Part shown: positions 36,652 through 46,948 of the stretch, in pieces | How positions within the stretch are numbered: the first letter of the stretch is position 1 | How the letters are laid out: each line of letters begins with the position of its first letter | Assembly (NCBI GenBank): GCA_937973965.1 | Contig: CALJJQ010000039.1 | Location: 62,001-126,000 of the forward strand | Direction of reading: 5' to 3' | DNA: 64,000 bases | Source: an uncultured Calothrix sp. | GTDB lineage: Bacteria; Cyanobacteriota; Cyanobacteriia; Cyanobacteriales; Nostocaceae | Translations under genes and position numbers: made by a program | Notes under the pieces: model-generated | Database searches by the model: none | The model's input: the letters and a program-made list of their open reading frames with translations, nothing else | Told to the model about the DNA's origin: nothing

Positions 36652-39225
36652 TCAACTACCAATTAAAATAAAAGAAGCCCAAAAGTAGGGGTGATTATAT
36701 TGGGTGTGTTGCAGGAGGTAAAGTTGGGCTTGGCGCAGGGCTTCAGCTTTTGATACACCTGGAGTCAGTAATTGTTCGTAGAATTTGACCATAAATAGGG
36801 GTGTGGATTCGTCGTTAATTGTCCAGAGGGATGCGAGGGTGCTATCGGCTCCGGAGCGGACTGTTACTCCCGCAAGTCCAAGGGTTGCGCGGTTATCTCC
36901 TTGAGCGGTTTGACAAGCACTGAGTACAAGTAATTTTAGGGGAGATGGGTCGGATAATTGACGCTGGGAAATTATTTGGTCAAGGGTGCTAATGTCTAGT
37001 TTGCCGTCGTTGGTGAGGATAAAATTATTTTCCGCTTGGGAGCTAAATTGTCCGTGGGTGGCAAGATGGATAATATCATGGGATTGGTTAGTAATTTTCT
37101 GGGTAAGAGCTTGGGTGGTAAATTCCTGATCTAGAAGGATTTGGATGGGTCGTCTTGGTTGGGTGTTGCGAAACAAGTTGTAAATTTTTTCGATCTCGGT
37201 TTTGACTCCTGGTAGACTAGTAAACTCCTGATTACTTTGGCTTAATCCGCCGAGTAATACTTTTGACTGGTATGGACTAAAGGGGGGTAAGTTGAGTCGT
37301 TGTCCAGAAGGTGCGATCTTACCTTTGGGAGTAGCTAATGCTAGAGTAATTTGATAATTTTCTATTAGATACTGTTTGCCATCAAAGAGGGCAGAGACGG
37401 GGATATTGCGGAGGGAACCATCTAAAACAAATACTAGGGTTTTAATTTGAGATTGTTTTATTTGGGGAATGATGGGTTGCATCAACCAAGTATAAATTTT
37501 TTCGGCAATTGTCTGACGTTCCTGGAGGAAGGAAGTACGACGCAGAGATTGACGCATGGTTTGGATATCCTGTTCAATCTGCGGTTGGGGGATGAAAGTA
37601 GTATGGTGAGTCAGGGGTTTTCCGGGTAGGGATAAAATCACCTCCAGGCGATCGCTGAGGATAATGGGATAAATTACAGCAGCGTTAGTATCAATTTGAT
37701 TAATTTTGCGGGGTTGGTTGTCTACGCAAGCTTGACGGAAAAAATTAGTGAGTTCGGCTAATTGCAGGTCTTCAATGGTTTGACGAGCTTCCAGCAGGTT
37801 TGCTTGGGAAGTGGGGATAGATGGGGTTAATAACAAATCCACGAATTGACGATAAACAGGTTCAACGCGATCGCGGAAGGAAAATTGAATATCTGGACTA
37901 ATCGCAGCTAAATCCTGACGGAGCGATCGCAAAATAGTCAGAGCTTGACGGTAATGAATGATTGCTTCTGCTTTTGCTCCGGTATAATTTGATAATCTCC
38001 CCATCTGCCATTCCCATTCGTAGGCAATTTCCGGTGCGGTGGTGGCAGAAACTAAGTTCAAGGCTTGCTGGGTAAGTTTTTTGGCTTCCGACCACTGTCG
38101 ATTTTGTTCGTAGATTTTGCCTAATTCTCCTAAAGCGTAGGATTCTCCACGGGGATTACCAATAATCCGAGCATTTTTAGCTGCTTGGGTCAAGGTTTCA
38201 ACGGCAGGTATTACTTGTTTTAGTCTAGCTAAATATCGACCTAATTCAATTTGAATATACACAATTGTTTGGGTGAGGGGTTGTTGTTGCAGTTGGGTTT
38301 GTAGTGGGGGAATAATCTCTTTTGCCTGATTATATGCTTGGGTTTTAATGAGTAATCCCAGTAGTTTTACCTGGGTTGCTATTTTCAATTCCGGGTTAGC
38401 ATTTTGCTCTGGACTATCAAGTATTTGTTGGTAATAATCTATGGCACGAGTAAATTCTTGCTGGTCTGCCGCCAAATTTCCTAAATTAAATAAGGCTAAT
38501 AATTGGCGTTGAATATCATGGGATTTCTGCGCTAATACTGAAGCTTGCTCTAAGTTAATTTGTGCAGTCTTAAAACTCCCTGTTAATCGCAATATATTTC
38601 CTAATGTAATCAAACCATCTATCTGTAGTGAAGAAACTGGCTGTTTCTGCCAAGATATACTCAGGGACTCCAAGAGATTACGAGCGCGACGATACATTCC
38701 TAAACCTTGTAAGGCTCTTGCTTGGTTAATTTGTGTCCCTAATTCACCAGATTTATCTCCTAATTGCCCGTAGATTTTTTGAGCTTGTTGCCAAATATCT
38801 ACAGCTGTTTCTAATTTCCCCTGACGATATAAAACCTCACCATAATGATTGAGAATTTGAGCATAAATAAATTGATTCTGCGTAGCCTTTATCAGAGATA
38901 ATCCCCTCTGAATATAAATTTCTGCTAATTTTGTTTGACCTAAATTTTGCTCTGCTAAGGCTAAGTAACTATAAACCAAAGCTTGATAAGATTGCTCTAA
39001 ATCTGGCTTTACCTGTAGCCAAATCTGCACCGCTTCTGAAAATCTTCCAACTTCATATAAATACTGTCCTTTTTTTATGTTTTGAATATATGTAGAACTA
39101 TCAGTACTGGACTTAATTTCATCAGCGATTACTAAACCTGTATAGGTATTGATTAGTATCAACCAACCTATACAGAAACCCAAACATAAAATCCAAAATA
39201 TACTAATTAGTTTCGATCTCAACAT
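36652..39225 (-). CDS. TPR-CHAT domain protein (caspase-like protease fold)
   Basis: An 857-residue protein. An N-terminal hydrophobic segment (about residues 8-30, ISIFWILCLGFCIGWLILI) is a signal peptide or anchor, so the rest is probably extracytoplasmic. About residues 45-440 are tetratricopeptide repeats (for example GRFSEAVQIWLQV, GELGTQINQARALQGLG). The C-terminal ~270 residues are a CHAT domain, a caspase-like peptidase, with the catalytic pair His724 (HLATHG) and Cys771 (LSACQTAQG). Similar TPR-CHAT proteins are abundant in filamentous cyanobacteria, and some act in regulated cell death or defence elsewhere. It converges on the YbjN gene (31 bases between stops). The substrate is unknown. 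Confidence 0.9.
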   Translation of the reverse strand: MLRSKLISIFWILCLGFCIGWLILINTYTGLVIADEIKSSTDSSTYIQNIKKGQYLYEVGRFSEAVQIWLQVKPDLEQSYQALVYSYLALAEQNLGQTKLAEIYIQRGLSLIKATQNQFIYAQILNHYGEVLYRQGKLETAVDIWQQAQKIYGQLGDKSGELGTQINQARALQGLGMYRRARNLLESLSISWQKQPVSSLQIDGLITLGNILRLTGSFKTAQINLEQASVLAQKSHDIQRQLLALFNLGNLAADQQEFTRAIDYYQQILDSPEQNANPELKIATQVKLLGLLIKTQAYNQAKEIIPPLQTQLQQQPLTQTIVYIQIELGRYLARLKQVIPAVETLTQAAKNARIIGNPRGESYALGELGKIYEQNRQWSEAKKLTQQALNLVSATTAPEIAYEWEWQMGRLSNYTGAKAEAIIHYRQALTILRSLRQDLAAISPDIQFSFRDRVEPVYRQFVDLLLTPSIPTSQANLLEARQTIEDLQLAELTNFFRQACVDNQPRKINQIDTNAAVIYPIILSDRLEVILSLPGKPLTHHTTFIPQPQIEQDIQTMRQSLRRTSFLQERQTIAEKIYTWLMQPIIPQIKQSQIKTLVFVLDGSLRNIPVSALFDGKQYLIENYQITLALATPKGKIAPSGQRLNLPPFSPYQSKVLLGGLSQSNQEFTSLPGVKTEIEKIYNLFRNTQPRRPIQILLDQEFTTQALTQKITNQSHDIIHLATHGQFSSQAENNFILTNDGKLDISTLDQIISQRQLSDPSPLKLLVLSACQTAQGDNRATLGLAGVTVRSGADSTLASLWTINDESTPLFMVKFYEQLLTPGVSKAEALRQAQLYLLQHTQYNHPYFWASFILIGS

Positions 39226-39412
39226 CCTAGAAAATAGAGTGAGTAGTCAAAGGAAAGACAAACCGACTCCATGAAAAACCACACTACGCATGTTTACGAG
39301 TCATCTTGAACTAGGGAATAGGGAATCTCAACATATAGATCAAGTAGATCAAGATGTTTGTAGTCATGACTTTAGACTCAAAAAGTAAGTCCATGAGAAT
39401 GAACCATAAATA

Positions 39413-39500
39413 TAGCAATCTGATTTTAGTAGTGAAAAATAGCGTGTCATTGACTGGTGACTGTCAACCATCAACAACCCTACATGTAAGATTCCACAGA
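39413..39500. repeat. Dispersed repeat, copy 2 (first copy at 7294-7389)
   Basis: It shares GTGAAAAATAGCGTG, GACTGGTGACTGT and CAACCCTACA.GTAAGATT.CACA in the same order as 7294-7389. It is the only recognisable structure in this part of the intergenic region. Confidence 0.7.
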
Positions 39501-40420
39501 TTATTTAGGAATGCAGTAGCAGCAAATGAATCAGCATGATTGACTACGGCTAATTAGCTTGCTGAGGTATTTACTTGTGATATGCAAGATTTGAGATAAC
39601 TGTACATTTCGTACATTTCCATCATGATGTTGAAAGGAGATTCAAAAAAACCAAAAAGCATTCTCATATACTAAACTAATAACTCCCAGTAAGCAAATAG
39701 TGTGTTAGTTTCCGCTAAACCCCACAAGCCTCATCAAACTGTCCTCAACTGGAATCTGCACTATCGGAAACACTAATAACTCAAGGGAACTCAAATATTA
39801 ATTAAAAGCTTTGACCATGAATCTCTACCATTCATTTACAGGATATCATACTACCATTTATTTGAAATGATGACAACTGGTGGAAATTGATATGAATTGT
39901 AATAAAACTGTGAGACAATCCCGTATAAATAAAGAGAACGCTGTAACAAATTAATTCATCGGAATCGTAAAAATGATTAAGACTAAACAAGTGTTATGGA
40001 GGTCAGGTGTTTGGTAAATTCATCTCGTAAGATTGATATATATTCTCCAAATCCAACTTCTTAACGAAGATAGAAGCTCAAGATAATTAACAATTCATAA
40101 TCCTGTTAAACGCACCTTTACTTTCCCCAAGAAGATATATTTACCACTTTTGACAAAAGTCGCGATAGGGAAACCACTATAATGATTCTATTTAGGAAGT
40201 GAATGGGATTATCTATATAGCTCTTGCAATAATTAGTTACGCGATCGCATGTTGAAGTGCAATTCAGAATACACCGCGATCACCTATATTATGAGCCACA
40301 TAACCCAATCCAGGCATTTTATTCCTATTTGAAGTATAATGTGGGGATCTACCCTGATTTTTGAACTGAATTGCGTGGACTGGCATCAGGACGTATAAAA
40401 ATAAGCTCTTGTTCAAATAA

Positions 40421-40472
40421 TTACTAATTCGTAATAGCCTGCGGCAACGCTTCGCGTACGTAATTCGTAATT
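40421..40472. repeat. Dispersed palindrome-flanked repeat, copy 1
   Basis: A core GCCTGCGGCAACGCTTCGCG is flanked by inverted AATTCGTAAT/TACGTAATTCGTAAT arms. The same ~52-bp unit in reverse orientation is at 53264-53319. The element resembles the small interspersed repeats known from Nostocales genomes. Confidence 0.8.
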
Positions 40473-40835
40473 AAAAAGGGTACGGAGCAACTGAATTTAT
40501 CTATGAAGAACCAAACTGTGTAGCATCAATATTCCCAGTCCCCGGATACCCCTATGGGGAAGTAAACTATATACCTGGGGTACTAATTACGTAGGTGTAG
40601 CCTTGCCATAGCTGATAAATTACGAATTATTGTGACAAGGGTACTACATCACGGTGACAAGTAACGTCAGGTACATCATCTGTAACTGAAAGCCTGATTT
40701 TCCATCAGTTCTATGGCCGTACCCAGTATTTTGATATACTGCTGTCAATTGTGAAGCGCAGGTTTAGTTTACGTAAGTTCTGGAGCAAAAGTACAAAAAT
40801 CTGCGGAGGAGTCCCATTAAAGGTTTATTGCGTCA

Positions 40836-43418
40836 ATGTTGCATTCTTATTTTGATACAGAAAAACCCCATCATAAATCTTTTGAGTTACCTGGAGCGCG
40901 ACCCCATTATAATCCTGACCGCCCTGGACAGGTAAAGCATATTTTTTTAGATTTAGATTTAGATATTCCTCACAGTCGCTACAGTGGTACTTGTACAATC
41001 ACCCTTGTACCAATTCGGGATGGGGTCAAAAGTGTGACCTTGGATGCAGTTGATTTGACCATTGGGTCTATTCAGGTCAATCAAGTTCCTCAACGCTGTG
41101 ATTATGACGGTGAAAAGCTAACTATCTATTTGGAAACTGCAACCCAGATAAATGTCCCCCTAGAAATTGCGATCGCCTACAGTAATCAAAATCCGCGACG
41201 GGGTATTTATTTTATTCACCCAGATCCCCATTATCCCCATAAACCAGTTCAGGTGTGGACCCAGGGGGAAGATGAGGATTCCCGGTTTTGGTTTCCCTGT
41301 TTTGATTATCCAGGACAGTTATCTACCAGCGAAATTCGTGTTTGTGTTCCCCAGGATTTTATGGCGGTTTCCAATGGGGAATTAATCAAGACGGAGGAAT
41401 TGGCAGAGAAGAAGATTTACCACTGGTTACAAAAGGAAGTCCATCCCACCTATTTGATGACTTTGACCGTGGGTCGGTTTAGTGAGATTCGCGACACATG
41501 GCATGATAAACCCGTCACCTATTATGTGGAAAAAGGACGGGAAGCGGATGCCAAACGCAGTATGGGTAAAACTCCGCGAATGATGGAGTTTTTGAGTGAA
41601 AAATACGGTTATCCCTACCCTTACTCCAAGTATGCCCAGGTTTGTGTGGATGATTTTATTTTTGGGGGGATGGAAAATACCTCGACGACGGTGTTAACAG
41701 ACCGTTGTTTGCTGGATGAACGTGCAGCAATTGATAATCGTAATAGTGAAAGTTTGGTAGTTCACGAACTTGCTCACCAGTGGTTTGGTGATTTGCTGGT
41801 GATTAAGCACTGGTCCCATGCTTGGGTCAAGGAAGGAATGGCTACCTATTCGGAAACCATGTGGACTGAATATGAATATGGGAGGGAGGAAGCTGCGTAT
41901 TATCGGTTACAAGATATGCGTAGTTATTTGGCGGAAGATGCAGACCGTTATCGCCGACCAATGGTAACTCATGTTTATCGGGAAGCGATTGAATTATATG
42001 ACCGCCATATCTATGAAAAGGGTGCGTGTGTGTACCATATGATTCGCTCCGAATTGGGGGAGGAATTATTTTGGCCAGCGATTCAACAATTTGTCCGGGA
42101 CAATGCCCATAAAACTGTAGAAACGGTTGATTTATTGCGAGCCATTGAAACGGCAACTGGACGAAATTTATTGTTTTTGTTTGACCAGTATGTGTATCGC
42201 GGTGGACACCCGGATTATGAGGTGAGTTACAGTTGGGATGGGGAAAGTCATTTAGCGAAATTAACTGTTAAGCAAACTCAACCGGGTAAGCATAATTTAT
42301 TTGATTTGCGCATACCCATCGGTTTTGGTTATCAAGATGGGGAGGGTCTGGTGGCTCTGCAACAGTTTACGGTGCGGATTCACGAAGCGGAACAAAGCTT
42401 TTATTTTCCCCTGACAGAAAAGCCCCTATTTATCAGCTTTGATATTGGTAATAATTACCTCAAGACAGTCACCCTCAAATACCCGGTTGTCGAACTCAAA
42501 GCCCAATTAGAACTTGATCCTGACCCCTTATCGCGGATTTTTGCAGCCCAAGCTTTAGCCAAAAAAGGTGGATTGGAAGCTCTTACAGCCCTCACTAAAG
42601 CCCTCCATCAGGATAAATTTTGGGGTGTGCGGGTGGAAGTTGCTAAACAAATAGCTAAAATCAAACTTGACCAAAGTCTTGATGCCTTATTATCTGCTTT
42701 AGGCGATACAAATCCCTACGTCCGCAAAGCGGTAGTGGAAGCACTTTCCCAAATCAAAACCCACCAAAGTTATCAAGCCCTAAAAAACTTACTCAAAAAC
42801 GGCGATCGCAGTTACTATGTGGAAGCCGCAGCTGCACGGGGACTAGGTGCTGTCACCACCGGATTTGACAGCGATAAATCTCAACCCGACAAAGCCATTA
42901 AGCACCTGACCAAGGTCTTAGCGGAAAAAGCTGGTTGGAACGAAGTTGTTCGCAGCGGTGCGATCGCTGGATTGGCTGAACTCAAAACCAGCAGTGCAGC
43001 CTTAGACATAATCCTGGAGTATACCAAACTCGGTGTACCCCAACCACTACGTTTAGCTGCAATCCGCGCTCTCGGTCAAATTTCCACCGGACAAGCTTCC
43101 CCAGATGTAGAACGGATTCTCAACCGTTTAAGCGAACTGGCTCAAGAAAGCTTTTTCCTCACCCAAGTGGCAGTCTGCACAAGCCTGGGGAAAATGGAAA
43201 CACCCAAAGCAATCACCATTTTGCGATCGCTTTCCCACCAAACCCCTGATGGTCGTGTCCGCAGACTTGCTGATGAGGAAATTAACCGGATTCAGGAAAA
43301 AATTGGAAAAGATACTGCCCTACGTCAATTACGTACAGAAATTGACCAACTCAAACAGCAAAATCAAGAACTGCGCAGTCGTCTGGAAGAATTAGAAGCT
43401 AAATCTAAGTCGTGTTAG
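40836..43418 (+). CDS. M1 family aminopeptidase with HEAT-like C-terminus
   Basis: A zinc aminopeptidase of family M1 (gluzincin), 860 residues. The substrate-anchoring GGMEN lies near residues 277-281 and the zinc site HELAHQWFGD begins at 310, with His310 and His314 as ligands and Glu333 (WVKEGMATYSE) as third ligand. The N-terminal β-domain, residues ~15-200, is typical. The C-terminal part (about 560-830) is a series of HEAT-like helical repeats (for example ARGLGAVTTGF, IRALGQIS, VCTSLGKMETPKAITILRSL), and the last 35 residues form a coiled coil (LRQLRTEIDQLKQQNQELRS). No signal peptide is seen, so it is probably cytoplasmic peptide turnover. A hairpin follows the stop. Confidence 0.93.
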   Translation: MLHSYFDTEKPHHKSFELPGARPHYNPDRPGQVKHIFLDLDLDIPHSRYSGTCTITLVPIRDGVKSVTLDAVDLTIGSIQVNQVPQRCDYDGEKLTIYLETATQINVPLEIAIAYSNQNPRRGIYFIHPDPHYPHKPVQVWTQGEDEDSRFWFPCFDYPGQLSTSEIRVCVPQDFMAVSNGELIKTEELAEKKIYHWLQKEVHPTYLMTLTVGRFSEIRDTWHDKPVTYYVEKGREADAKRSMGKTPRMMEFLSEKYGYPYPYSKYAQVCVDDFIFGGMENTSTTVLTDRCLLDERAAIDNRNSESLVVHELAHQWFGDLLVIKHWSHAWVKEGMATYSETMWTEYEYGREEAAYYRLQDMRSYLAEDADRYRRPMVTHVYREAIELYDRHIYEKGACVYHMIRSELGEELFWPAIQQFVRDNAHKTVETVDLLRAIETATGRNLLFLFDQYVYRGGHPDYEVSYSWDGESHLAKLTVKQTQPGKHNLFDLRIPIGFGYQDGEGLVALQQFTVRIHEAEQSFYFPLTEKPLFISFDIGNNYLKTVTLKYPVVELKAQLELDPDPLSRIFAAQALAKKGGLEALTALTKALHQDKFWGVRVEVAKQIAKIKLDQSLDALLSALGDTNPYVRKAVVEALSQIKTHQSYQALKNLLKNGDRSYYVEAAAARGLGAVTTGFDSDKSQPDKAIKHLTKVLAEKAGWNEVVRSGAIAGLAELKTSSAALDIILEYTKLGVPQPLRLAAIRALGQISTGQASPDVERILNRLSELAQESFFLTQVAVCTSLGKMETPKAITILRSLSHQTPDGRVRRLADEEINRIQEKIGKDTALRQLRTEIDQLKQQNQELRSRLEELEAKSKSC

Positions 43419-43427
43419 ATGTGGCGG

Positions 43428-43466
43428 TTGCTGGGAGATTTATGCTTCCAGCAATCTTTGTATATT
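43428..43466 (+). terminator. Probable intrinsic terminator after aminopeptidase gene
   Basis: TTGCTGGGAG (43428-43437) pairs with CTTCCAGCAA (43445-43454), one G-U pair and a 7-base loop, followed by the T-rich TCTTTGTATATTTTG. It starts 10 bases after the stop codon. Confidence 0.65.
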
Positions 43467-43585
43467 TTGACTTTGAAACCAAAATTCTTGCACTACTGGT
43501 CTACCACGTTAATTTTCATGGGTGAGGGAAGGTTCGTAGTGGCGCTCATGCTCCCTTGATAATCAAACGTGAATCCGACGGATTT

Positions 43586-43797
43586 CAAATTTCTTAAAAA
43601 TGGTTATAGTAATCCCAAAATAACAGATAGTACTAATATCTTATCACGGATTATTCACTGACATCACAGCTAAAACTTATTTATCTCCATACAAATTTCT
43701 TAAAAATGGTTATAGTAATCCCAAAATAACAGATAGTACTAATATCTTATCACAGATTGGTCACTGACATCACAACTAATTTATTTCTAAACAGATG
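43586..43797. repeat. Tandem duplication, two units of 106 bp
   Basis: The 106-bp unit begins CAAATTTCTTAAAAATGG at 43586 and again at 43692. The first ~62 bases, through GATAGTACTAATATCTTATC, are identical; later bases differ at a few places. Both copies contain a GTCACTGACATCACA-like block (one begins ATTCACTG). It lies about 420 bases upstream of the ABC1 kinase gene and encodes nothing. Confidence 0.9.
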
Positions 43798-44220
43798 GCT
43801 ATCCATTTTTGTGCGGGAATCAACACTTTCTTAACAAAAAACAATTTGTCTTCAAACAATACAATTAATCTTAAGAAAAAATCAAGATTTATGCTTAATA
43901 AAACTTAATAAATAACAACTGATGAGTAACCTACGAATAGACGTATTGGCAGTATAGATAGGGTTATCACGAATGTTAACCATAAACAAAACCTCGATTT
44001 CATCCCTGCGAGAGTTGTACTTTTATGAACTATAATTAATGAAAAGATATAAAAACACGAAGTTGATCCCGGCGGTAATTGCACCGATTACAGCCCGGAA
44101 ATGCGTATATTTTCGTTGTTTTAAATAAGAGGCTGCGGTTATTTTAAACCTGGGGACTAGAACTCCTATTCAGGCAGACAAAAAGTCGCGTACATTAGTA
44201 AATGAGAGGCAAAGGTCGGC
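43798..44220. other. Leader region upstream of the ABC1 kinase gene
   Basis: No gene is seen. The region is very AT-rich up to about 44060, with several TTAATAAA-type patches and TTAAGAAAAAATCAAG. It probably carries the promoter for the kinase gene. No clear promoter motif can be named. Confidence 0.4.
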
Positions 44221-45948
44221 GTGGGTCAGTATCAACCTGCTCAATTAAATCGCTACAGTCCCGATGTGATCGCTCGGTATTATCGATACCGTCCCTGGCG
44301 AGCGTGGGGACGAGCATTGAAGATAATCTGGTACTTTGCGGGATTTATCCTGGCGTTGTTAATGGATCGGTGGTTTGATCGGGAAGAAGCGAATAAGTAT
44401 AAACGTGCTGCTCGATTACGGGAGATTCTCACCGATTTGGGTCCAACATTTATTAAGGTGGGACAAGCCCTGTCAACGCGTCCAGACTTGGTGCGGAAAG
44501 ATTTTTTAGAAGAACTAATTAAATTACAGGATCAGCTACCAGCTTTTGATAATGCGATCGCCTATCACATTATTGAAACCCAGTTGGAGCGTTCCATAGA
44601 TGAAGTTTTTCGGGAATTGTCACCGACACCCGTTGCCGCAGCGAGTTTAGGACAGGTTTATCGTGGTCGGCTGGTGACAGGAGAGGAGGTTGCAGTTAAG
44701 GTACAACGTCCCCATTTACGTTCTGTATTGACCCTGGATTTATATTTATTGCGTTGGGCAGCTCAGACGTTTGGCTGGTTGTTACCGTTGAATTTAGGAC
44801 ACGATTTGACCTTGATTATTGATGAATTTGGGTCGAAATTATTTGAAGAAATTGACTATTTGAACGAAGCTCGAAATGCGGAAAAGTTTGCGAGTAACTT
44901 CCGCGACGATCCCCATGTTAAAGTGCCGATGATATATTGGCAGTATACTACCAATCGGGTGTTGACACTGGAATGGATCAACGGCTTTAAACTCAATGAT
45001 ACAGAACAAATCCGTGCAGCAGGAGTTGACCCGGAAGCAGTCATCGAAATCGGTGTGACATCTGGTTTGAAACAATTACTAGAACATGGCTTTTTCCATG
45101 CCGATCCCCATCCTGGTAATTTATTTGCCATGCCAGATGGGCGTATGGCCTACATTGATTTTGGTATGATGGATCAACTGGATGAGATGACGAAGGAAAC
45201 CCTTGTTGATTCCATTGTCCATCTTGTAAATAAGGATTACGCAGAACTGGCCGAAGATTACGTTCGACTGGGTTTTTTGACCCCCGATACGGACATACGT
45301 CCTATAATCCCTGCGCTGGAAGCGGTTTGGAGTGATGCCATCGGTAAAAACGTCGGCGAATTCAACTTTAAAACCATCACCGATAAGTACTCGGAAATCA
45401 TGTTTGATTATCCCTTCCGAGTACCAGCGAAATTTGCTTTAATTATTCGCTCACTGATAACCCAGGAAGGTATAGCTCTTTCCTTAAATGAGAACTTTAG
45501 AATAGTGGAAGTAGCCTATCCCTACGTTGCGCAGCGATTATTAACTGGAGAATCACCGGAACTGCGTCGTCGTTTAATCAATATCCTCTTTAAAGACAAT
45601 AAATTCCAGTGGGAAAGATTGGAGAACCTGATTAATATTGCTAGAGCCGACGGTGATTTTGATGTTTTGCCCACAGCCAAATTAGGCTTACAATTTTTAT
45701 TGTCTGACGAAGGTAAATATCTTCGTCGTCAATTAATTTTCGCTCTGACAGAAGATGATAGACTGCATACCGAAGAAGTCGAACGTTTGTGGAATTTGGT
45801 CAAAAATGACTTGAAACCCGATAGAATATTTGGTGCGGCGGTTAACTTTCTGGCAGAAGTGTCTCGGGAAAGTGTTGCGGCAATTATTCCCAAAACTAAG
45901 TTGCTAGCAATATTTGGCATTCCCACAGCGACAAACAGCAAACAGTAA
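44221..45948 (+). CDS. ABC1/AarF/UbiB family atypical kinase
   Basis: A 575-residue member of the ABC1 (UbiB/AarF) family, atypical protein-kinase-like ATPases that act in prenyl-lipid metabolism (quinones, tocopherol) in chloroplasts and cyanobacteria. The signature KVGQ motif occurs at residues 79-82 (FIKVGQALSTRPDL), the Ala-rich loop in PVAAASLGQVYRG at about 137-149, the catalytic Lys at 160 (EVAVKVQRP), HGFFHADPHPGNLF for the catalytic loop and YIDFGMMDQL for the metal-binding loop. A hydrophobic segment near 36-49 may associate with membrane. It begins with GTG at 44221; no strong ribosome binding site is seen. It stands alone. Specific substrate not predictable. Confidence 0.92.
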   Translation: MGQYQPAQLNRYSPDVIARYYRYRPWRAWGRALKIIWYFAGFILALLMDRWFDREEANKYKRAARLREILTDLGPTFIKVGQALSTRPDLVRKDFLEELIKLQDQLPAFDNAIAYHIIETQLERSIDEVFRELSPTPVAAASLGQVYRGRLVTGEEVAVKVQRPHLRSVLTLDLYLLRWAAQTFGWLLPLNLGHDLTLIIDEFGSKLFEEIDYLNEARNAEKFASNFRDDPHVKVPMIYWQYTTNRVLTLEWINGFKLNDTEQIRAAGVDPEAVIEIGVTSGLKQLLEHGFFHADPHPGNLFAMPDGRMAYIDFGMMDQLDEMTKETLVDSIVHLVNKDYAELAEDYVRLGFLTPDTDIRPIIPALEAVWSDAIGKNVGEFNFKTITDKYSEIMFDYPFRVPAKFALIIRSLITQEGIALSLNENFRIVEVAYPYVAQRLLTGESPELRRRLINILFKDNKFQWERLENLINIARADGDFDVLPTAKLGLQFLLSDEGKYLRRQLIFALTEDDRLHTEEVERLWNLVKNDLKPDRIFGAAVNFLAEVSRESVAAIIPKTKLLAIFGIPTATNSKQ

Positions 45949-45956
45949 AAATCGCA

Positions 45957-46053
45957 AGAGAGACGCGATGTCTAGCGTCTGTACTGGGGGTAAGGCTTTT
46001 CGCCGAATGATTGGTTACATTGTGGTTTTATGTTTAATTGCACCTACTTAACC
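45957..46053. repeat. GAGACGCGA element joined to a dispersed repeat
   Basis: Bases 45957-45984 are a GAGACGCGATGTCTAGCGTC palindromic-family element just after the kinase stop. Bases 45973-46053 are the reverse complement of 5671-5742, nearly identical over ~70 bases, containing TTTTCGCCGAATGATTGG and TTACATTGTGGTTTTATG. The rest of 46054-46268 shows no gene. Confidence 0.8.
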
Positions 46054-46268
46054 TTAGTCATTAGTTGAGAACAAAGTCAATTAAATAGGGTCTGCTGAAT
46101 AAGTCTTTTAGTAGGGGTAGGGAATAGGGAATAGTTTTCAGCTTTCCCCTTCCACTTTTCAAAACACCCAAAAAAATTACAAATGCCAGATTTTGAAGTT
46201 TTATATACCCATGTATTTGCGCTTTTTTCAGCCAAAGTAACCTCAACAGCTTAAAATATGAAAAGTCT

Positions 46269-46370
46269 AATATCGTTTACGCGAATGCTTGCTACATATC
46301 AGGGGCTGTAACCATTGATGATTCTAGTTTCATTATATTGCAAAGTACAAGAGAATCGATATAACTATTT
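46269..46370 (+). repeat. ~100-bp repeat, left copy of an inverted pair
   Basis: This matches the reverse complement of 49142-49241 at roughly 85% by eye. Shared blocks are TTTACGC, GCTACATA.CAGGGGCT, ATTCTAGTTTCATT and CAAAGTACAAGAGAATCGAT. The two copies enclose a small membrane-protein gene and a glycosyltransferase gene. Confidence 0.85.
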
Positions 46371-46948
46371 TTCGGCAAGCCCTAATTAGGAGGTTTTTAA
46401 AAACTGGGAGCATCCCCAAAATGTAAAAATATATTTTGTGATTGCGTAGACGCATAGTGGATCGACCGTAGGGTTGCAGCGTAGACGCGCAGCGGCTTTT
46501 TGCCAAGTAGCGATCGCAAAATCCATCACTCAGAATGAGTTCATCGATTGCTGAAGGTCATACTTCTAATATAATGATAAGATTATTCTGTGATACCATT
46601 TCACCTAAATTTTGATACATTTTCTCCCCCTGCATCCCCTACTTCCCTTCCTCCCCTAAATGTCTCAACTCCAAAGTGAAACAGTATTACCGAGCAATAA
46701 AATTATTTTCGAGGAATAATACTGGACAAGGGTTTTATTATTTGTGACTCCTAGTTGCGAGTTTTTTTATTAGGAGTACTCACGTCGATTTGTGAAAAAA
46801 CTCCGTAGACTGAAAAAGTTTTTTCTACTCCCTACCCTCACAGATAATTTTCAAAATCAAAGCGGATTCCTGTAGCCTATTCCCTGTCTTTGTCTCAGAG
46901 AGTACAATTAATTTTGTTTAACGAATTACCAATTTACCAGGAGCTTAC
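46371..46948. other. Intergenic region with a GTAGACGC-type repeat
   Basis: No gene is seen. Bases about 46440-46515 carry the GCGTAGACGCGCAGCGGCTT type of Nostocales interspersed repeat, including a GCGATCGC site. The remainder is AT-rich with a hairpin-like GACTCCTAGTTGCGAG...TAGGAGTACTC at about 46745-46790. It may contain the promoter of the gene at 46949. Confidence 0.45.

Larger units (their letters stand above)
39226..40835. other. 1.6-kb non-coding region rich in repeats
   Basis: No believable gene is found. Two dispersed repeats are included: 39413-39500 (partner of 7294-7389) and 40421-40472 (inverted partner of 53264-53319). The remainder is AT-rich with poly-purine/pyrimidine patches. 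The last 35 bases before the aminopeptidase gene contain GCGGAGGAG, but it lies about 27 bases before the ATG and so is too far away to be a standard ribosome binding site. It probably includes divergent promoters for the CHAT gene and the aminopeptidase gene; I cannot locate them. Confidence 0.55.
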
